Position numbers and translations under genes: made by a program. Below the pieces are notes generated by a model. That model was given only the letters and a program-made list of their open reading frames with translations. It was not told the DNA's origin and did not search any database. A stretch of DNA of 64,000 bases. It comes from Coffea arabica. Its lineage: Eukaryota > Streptophyta > Magnoliopsida > Gentianales > Rubiaceae. Below are positions 58,193 through 64,000 of this stretch, one piece after another (within the stretch, counting starts at the first letter, position 1; the number at the start of each line of letters is the position of its first letter). Where the stretch lies: assembly GCF_036785885.1 (NCBI RefSeq), contig NC_092312.1, positions 12,976,001 through 13,040,000 of the forward strand, written 5' to 3'.

Positions 58193-60402
58193 TTCTGTCA
58201 GAATCTTTGTAACAGCCTGAGAAGAATATATGCCGGAGAAATTTGAACTAATGGGAATTAATGGTAACAAACACAAACTCAGTGCTCGTTTGCTCGTATA
58301 GCGAGAAAATGAGATCTAATAACTATTAATTGAGTAATATATAAAATTTAATAAATTTAAAAAATTAAAATACATAAAAGGAGAGATTTTTATGAATTTT
58401 TTATTATATGTTTTAATTCTCTATTATATATTAATTTTTTGAAATTGTTGTATTTAATTTTTATTTAATTAATAGTTATTGAATTTTAAAAAAATAAAAA
58501 AAAATAATATTTATATAAAAAAAACTATAATATAATAAAAAATGAGATAGAGGGTGACGCAGAAGGAAGGTAAGATAGAAGATCCGTTAAGAAGAGAAAG
58601 CTGCTGTGCTGGGCTGGCTGCTACTAAAGAGTTGATATTTAGCACACGCAAGGACGAGAGACGGAGACAGTTCCAGTGTGATCGCGGTCAATTGTGGTTC
58701 CATCGGCAATGCACAAGGCGTCCACGTTCTAATGACTCCGTTGTCTTTTATGGAATGGATGTTGGTGAGTAATTAATGGCTGTCACTGCTCATTAGGGGG
58801 CTGCTGATCTGATACTTCGGAGATATAATTTTCATGCTGGAGCAATTTTTATTCAAATACAAATTATTCTCAATCAATCAACCTCATGTATTTTCATTGA
58901 TTTTGTTGCAGCCTATTGTCTACTGATTACTCTTTTTCTTCTTTTTTCACATTAATGCAGCAACAAGATTTTTTCTCTCATTTCCCCTCCCATTCTCACC
59001 TTCGAATCTATTTACATCTTTCCTATTTTACAATTTCTTTTCATTTTCTTGAAACCTTTGCAAAGTGTGGTTCAAGACCTTTTGTATAATATTTTTCTCT
59101 GCATCGCTCTTGCTATTTGTCCATCACTATCAATAAGTTTTCTCTCTCTTTTTCTTTTCTTTTTTGGTTTTGTTCCATTATGTTTTCTATCAAATAATCT
59201 TTGCTTATAGGTTTTTGGAATGATCATAAATTTTGATTGAATTTGGGATGCAATTTTGTTGCAATTATAGTGAGATTCAGGTTCTCATCTTTTGAGTAAT
59301 TTTTGTTGCAATTATAGCACTATTGTACAGTTTTTGTTTTATTTTCTTTTTTCAATTCAATCCCATACTAACAAATTATAGATTCTATATAGAGTTTCTT
59401 TTAGCTTTTGTATTACTATGAATTTGGGTTCAATTATAGATCATGAGCAAGTCTTGTGGTTTGTTGCTTGCATAGGAGTAAATTTGGAGTTGTTCAATTA
59501 TTATATAAAACTTAACTTCAACATGTGTCCGTATTTATTAATAACTAGATTAAAGTAATTTTAAATTGCATTATGCTCTACATCCCATAAATATTGAAGG
59601 AAAAGTGTGTCTACATTTTTTTCAGATTATTTTCGTATGGATTGTTAGTTGTTTGAGTTAAATTATGTTGTCATTGCAAAAATAATTTTTAAATATAACT
59701 TTGAAAATATAAAAAAGAGCATTTTAAAGCAAAAAAAAAATTACAATATAAGAAAAGATTATGTTAAAAAACTCAAAACCAAATCAGTGAGTTGCGAAAA
59801 TAATTGATAAATAAATTAAAGAAAAAAAAAGGAGAAGGCAAACTAGTCAATTAATTAGAGAAAAAGAAGTGATTAGTGGACAATGAATCCAACAAAATCA
59901 TTGAGAATATATGGAGTTGACTAGTCAAAGGTAACGTTGGTGTTTGAATAAAACTTAATCTGGTAGAAAGATTATGGCTCTGGCAATATCACCAGCCTAC
60001 TCACTAGTATAAGTATAGGTGTTAATTTTTTGGAAAATTAAAATTAAAAAGCAAAGAATGGATAAATATAAAGAAAGGTAACATTTGTTAAGCGTATAAA
60101 TTTGTATAAGGGATATAGGCATCTCCCGGATAAAACCATTTATTGGGGCAAGAAAATTATGGATCCAAATATATCAATCGAATTAGTGTAAAACCAAGAA
60201 TTTGAGGACCACTTTCGAAGGCAATTGTTAAGATTATCAAAATAGTTACGAACAATTTACTAGCTAGTTGAACTTCCTCATGATCATGATAAAGAGTATA
60301 ATATTTATGAAGATATTATGCATATGTTTGTTGCTTTAGACCTCATACTCTATAACTAGCATGATGAAATAAAACGCACAGGGGCAGAAGGTTCTGCCCA
60401 AT
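58193..60402. other. spacer between the two esterase genes
   Basis: Contains the promoter of the left esterase and the 3' flank of the right one. Holds an AT-rich inverted repeat (58317-58482) and long T-rich stretches (58920-59450). A short plus-strand frame (58554-58772) has no recognisable motif. Confidence 0.45.
58317..58482. repeat. AT-rich inverted repeat (hairpin)
   Basis: TAATAACTATTAATT (58317) is the reverse complement of AATTAATAGTTATTG (58467), and the surrounding AT-rich sequence continues the symmetry. Lies about 125 bp upstream of the esterase start codon. Could be a MITE remnant or a promoter hairpin. Confidence 0.55.
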
Positions 60403-63400
60403 TCAAGTTTCAAAAGCTTTAAGGGGATCATTTGGATCAATGTCTGTAAAGAGCGGAAAGTCAGCTGGCAGAGTTTCCAGCCTCAAGCCTTGTTCCTCGA
60501 ACTTTGCAACGACTTCTTCAAAAACAATCCTGTTGCCCCGCTCAGTAAGGTGTAAACCATCACTGAAATCAAAGTTTAAGGGGGAAAAAAAAAACGGTTA
60601 TTGTGACAATTACTGCCGAATCACCTGTCATATTTAGTCTAATACAGAGGTTGGATAATATAAAAAAGAACACTAATTTCATAGTATTGCAAAGAAGTTT
60701 GTTTGTATCAGCATACAAGAAAATGTAACAAAAAGTTTCAGGGAAGCATTCCTAACAACTATCGTATCAAAATAATTCAAAGTATATCAATAATCTGGCC
60801 TGGCTTTTCAGAATAGAGGATTTGGATGAACGACTATCTACAAGAGAAAAATCCCAAACTACCATCAAGAGGAAAATCAGGGATGTCTTCGATCGAACGG
60901 GACGAATGCAAATTAAAGCAAGTAGTTTACCTGCTGTTGTGATTGCATTAGTATTTCGAAAGTAAACCCACAACTATGATTTATCCGCAAGATGGAAATA
61001 TAGAATTCTTTTACACCTTTGAAGCATGACTCAAGATAAAATTGTTCATGACAATTGGAAATGAAATGAAAGAATACCATAGGAAAGCAGTTTGCCAGCC
61101 AGGAATTTGCTGCATTTTGGTCCAAAGATCTATAGCTGGTGTTTGACATTCGGATGCAACAGAAACACAAGCTATGGCATAACTGCCAGCCGCTTCATTT
61201 GTCCTCTCGGGCAAGCCCAGCTTGATCTCACCATATGGGTTCCTGCATTTTTAACGAACTTAAAGAATTTCGAGCTTCTCCAATTCTATCTATTTGTTAT
61301 GTCAAACAACATTCAAGGATATAGTATAAGAAAATAAATTCAAAAAAGATGAATGAACATTCGTGTACACAAATAAACAACACAATGGAGCTCAAGATAG
61401 ATGCTCACAATAGGCGTGCAGCTTCATCAATGGGTGGAGGTGTGATCAGCACAACATGAGTCTTAGGCCATCGTCTCTGAATCAACATATTCAGAGAAGT
61501 AACTAATAAGAGCCTCAAGATACAAGGAAAAAAAAAACATATTAATGCAAAAACATAGAGCCATGTTTTCTGTATTTTCCTGGAAAAATGCCTTCCTAAA
61601 GTTTTGCATAGCTTTTCATATAGAGAGTTTTTGTAAATCAGACAAGAAAGAACACAATTTATCTGAAAAATCACATAAAATAGAGTTCTCCTGCAACATT
61701 TCCAAGCTATTAGACAGGTTTTCCTCCGTATTTGGAAATAAGACAGTATAGAAATTGCTAATGCAAGGGAGAAAGAGTGCAAAAGTGTTCAGTAGCTTTA
61801 CCAAAGATCAATAACCCTATTTTTGAAAAGTTCAGTCAACCTTGACTTAAGTTCAAACTTCATCACCTAGATAGCAGAACGAATAATAGCTCGCTTATTT
61901 TTGGCTTGAGATGATTACACAAATTACTTGGGCTACCATTTAATTTCTCTTCAACTGTGTCGTTAGCTTTCTGAAGATCCTTTAACATCTTGGTGTATAA
62001 TAGACAAACGTTATCCACTTGGAAACGACACAAGAGACAACAGACCAATTCAACTATCTGTTCTCGAGCCGAAGTTGCTCCATTTGGAAGCTAGGCTTTA
62101 CTTTTCATGTTAGACTTGACTCAACTGAAGACTTCCAAAAAGTAGAGGACACTTGCCTAAAAGGAGTGATAACTTTTGGGATTCATGATTCTAGAGACAC
62201 TCCATTCTTGCCAAGGTCAAAAATAAAAGGTAAAGAATATTGTCGCTTGAAAATTTTTTCTGCCTATCATGCCCATTGATTCTTAATTCGCCAAAGTTCT
62301 CATGCACATCATGACAATGGTAGAAGAAGATAGATGCAACTGTGTTCTTTGATTTGCTATCATGTCAAGTCTAGCAAATCAACTAGAAGCACCAAGGGTA
62401 ATGATATTATTAAGAGGATGGACTGGTCAAAGGAAACAAAAGTAACCTTACTCAATGCCATTAAAAAAATCTTGCATTATTGGCCAACATTGAAGACATC
62501 TAATAAACCTATAGTATGTGAAACCTCGCATACTTAGGACTTCTATTAGGACTCCTAAGACAAGATCAAGGGCCTAAACTAAAAGGCATTGGCCCACAAC
62601 TCAGAATAATTGATAGATCCATCTACCAACATTAAAAAGATAGAATGATTGATCTAACAAACAATTGCAATTAACATACTCCTGACTGGAGAGAGCAGGT
62701 GATCAGTGTTTGTGATGCAAAATGCAACTAAGGCATTGCCTCTCAATGCCGGATGAAAGTAAAGGCTAACGAAAATGACAGGGCACTCCATGCACTGCAT
62801 TATTTAAATACAATTTAGTAGTAAAATCATTCCAGTGGCAAACACCAATAGTGACCACTGGGCCTTATGCATTTATACTTTTTTGGCACCAGCTCTTTCT
62901 TTAAAAGATCTTCCTAGACCCACAGTCCAATAACAGCACGTTGTGGCTTCACGCTTCCTGATTCACTTCTTGATAACTACTCACGTAATATCCCCACTTC
63001 AATGAAAGCTCATCATTCAAAGAGTTGATATTTTATGTTTAAGCAAACACGAGTCTAGTTGCTGAATATACTTAGAATAGAAGCATATACTGAAAGCCTG
63101 TAATGAGGAAGGAGAATATTGTTATATGCAAAAGAACCATACAGATACTTTCCATAATCGTTCAAAGCCTGAATACTTATTGTTATTGGTGGACACCAGG
63201 AATATAATATAAACCAAGATATTAAGATAAAGATAACTGGTCCACTTCTGATACATATGTAATTAAGATATTTTCTTAAATATGGAAACCAAGATATTTG
63301 AAAAAAAAAAAAAAGAAGAAGAAGAAGATATTTTAAGGCATGATAATCAAGAGTCCGTTCTGGAAACTACACATGCTATGCAAAAGAAAAAGCAAAAGAC

Positions 63401-64000
63401 TAGGAGAGTAAAACGAAACCTGGGCTATGGTTCAATTGGAGTTGATTGAGATTCTTTTTGGTTCCGAAGGTTCAAATTATTCAGTTCAAAGACCAAAAAA
63501 AACTCTTAAGACAACTTGACATGATACTAAGTATTGTTTGGTTTCCTAAGTTGGTGGAGCCAACACAAAAAGTTAGTCAGTGCATAAAGTTCATTTTCCT
63601 CCCACATAGTGTAAGCCTCATAGTTTCTGATTGCAAGCGGAGTACGTGGTAAGAATTGGCCTAAAACACAGGAACAAAGCTTTTATCCACTTAATCTAAG
63701 AACGACGATTATTCTTGGTTGATTATTATTTCATGAGAACATTTTATGTGGTTGGATGCAAATTGCTTAATTTGGAGCATTTTAAATTGTCATGTCAGGT
63801 TGTCAATGCAGGCTTTTAAACTTTTTTTTTTTTGAACTATTGTAAAAGATAATTAAAACAATCCAGCTACCTAGAAAGAATAAACTCTTAAACTTTCATG
63901 CTAATAAGTTTTAGTTCTTCAGTGGAAGTAAATGGACAAAAAATGAAATTGAAATTTGGAAAGTGAGTAAATGGAAGGGTACCTAGTCTCCTTTACTGGG
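60403..64000 (-). CDS. SGNH/GDSL esterase, tandem paralogue (5' part outside the window)
   Basis: The last three exons are present: 61476-61409 (RRWPKTHVVLITPPPIDEAA), 61242-61078 (PERTNEAAGSYAIACVSVAS, DLWTKMQQIPGWQTAFL) and 60562-60403 (DGLHLTERGNRIVFEEVVAK, stop TGA). Exon lengths are 68, 165 and 160 nt, identical to the left gene. The catalytic Asp-His block is intact. The residue before DGLHL, Trp in the left gene, is Cys here because the acceptor exon starts with T instead of G. The first two exons with the nucleophile Ser lie beyond 64000; the long intron runs to the window edge. Function as for its neighbour. Confidence 0.88.

Overview
The window looks like a nuclear segment of a flowering plant, most likely a eudicot. 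Genes are split by many short AT-rich introns, intergenic DNA is AT-rich, and the gene families (CIN-type TCP, plant CoA-type Nudix hydrolases, CLE peptides, plant SGNH/GDSL esterases, plant L1-type LINE, gag-only Copia-like element) are plant ones. Gag-only LTR elements of this kind (TR-GAG) were, as I recall, first described in coffee. That is only a weak hint at an asterid such as Coffea.

Layout. 1-3.4 kb: mostly intergenic, with one weak exon-like piece. 3.4-4.7 kb (minus): class II (CIN) TCP transcription factor with a miR319 site. 4.7-10.9 kb: gene-poor, with microsatellites and a 1.65 kb terminal-inverted-repeat (TIR) element. 11-19 kb (plus): two tandem Nudix hydrolases with identical intron phases, one with a probable mitochondrial leader. 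20.1-30.3 kb: one decayed L1-type LINE, bounded by a perfect 14-bp target-site duplication (TSD). A 3.77 kb gag-only LTR retrotransposon sits inside its ORF1, also with a perfect TSD. The LINE landed in an exon-like minus-strand reading frame that closes again when the LINE is removed. 31.0-31.6 kb: GDSL-lipase relic whose C-terminal end carries a SINE with a 16-bp TSD. 33.1-40.1 kb (plus): a 15-coding-exon gene for an 825-aa disordered protein of unknown function, whose last intron is a minor-spliceosome AT-AC intron. 41.5-41.9 kb (plus): small KEN-box protein with a duplicated terminal-exon segment. 44.1 and 51.2 kb (plus): two CLE-type peptide precursors. Between them lie a LINE fragment and several MITEs, two with clear TSDs. 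53.6-64.0 kb (minus): two tandem SGNH/GDSL esterase genes from a segmental duplication; the second runs off the window.

The genes do not form a pathway. The themes are tandem duplication (Nudix pair, esterase pair), two CLE ligands about 7 kb apart, and nested transposons decaying by transition mutations. Exon coordinates were derived by hand from splice signals and reading-frame continuity. They add up to intact frames, but no transcript data were available.
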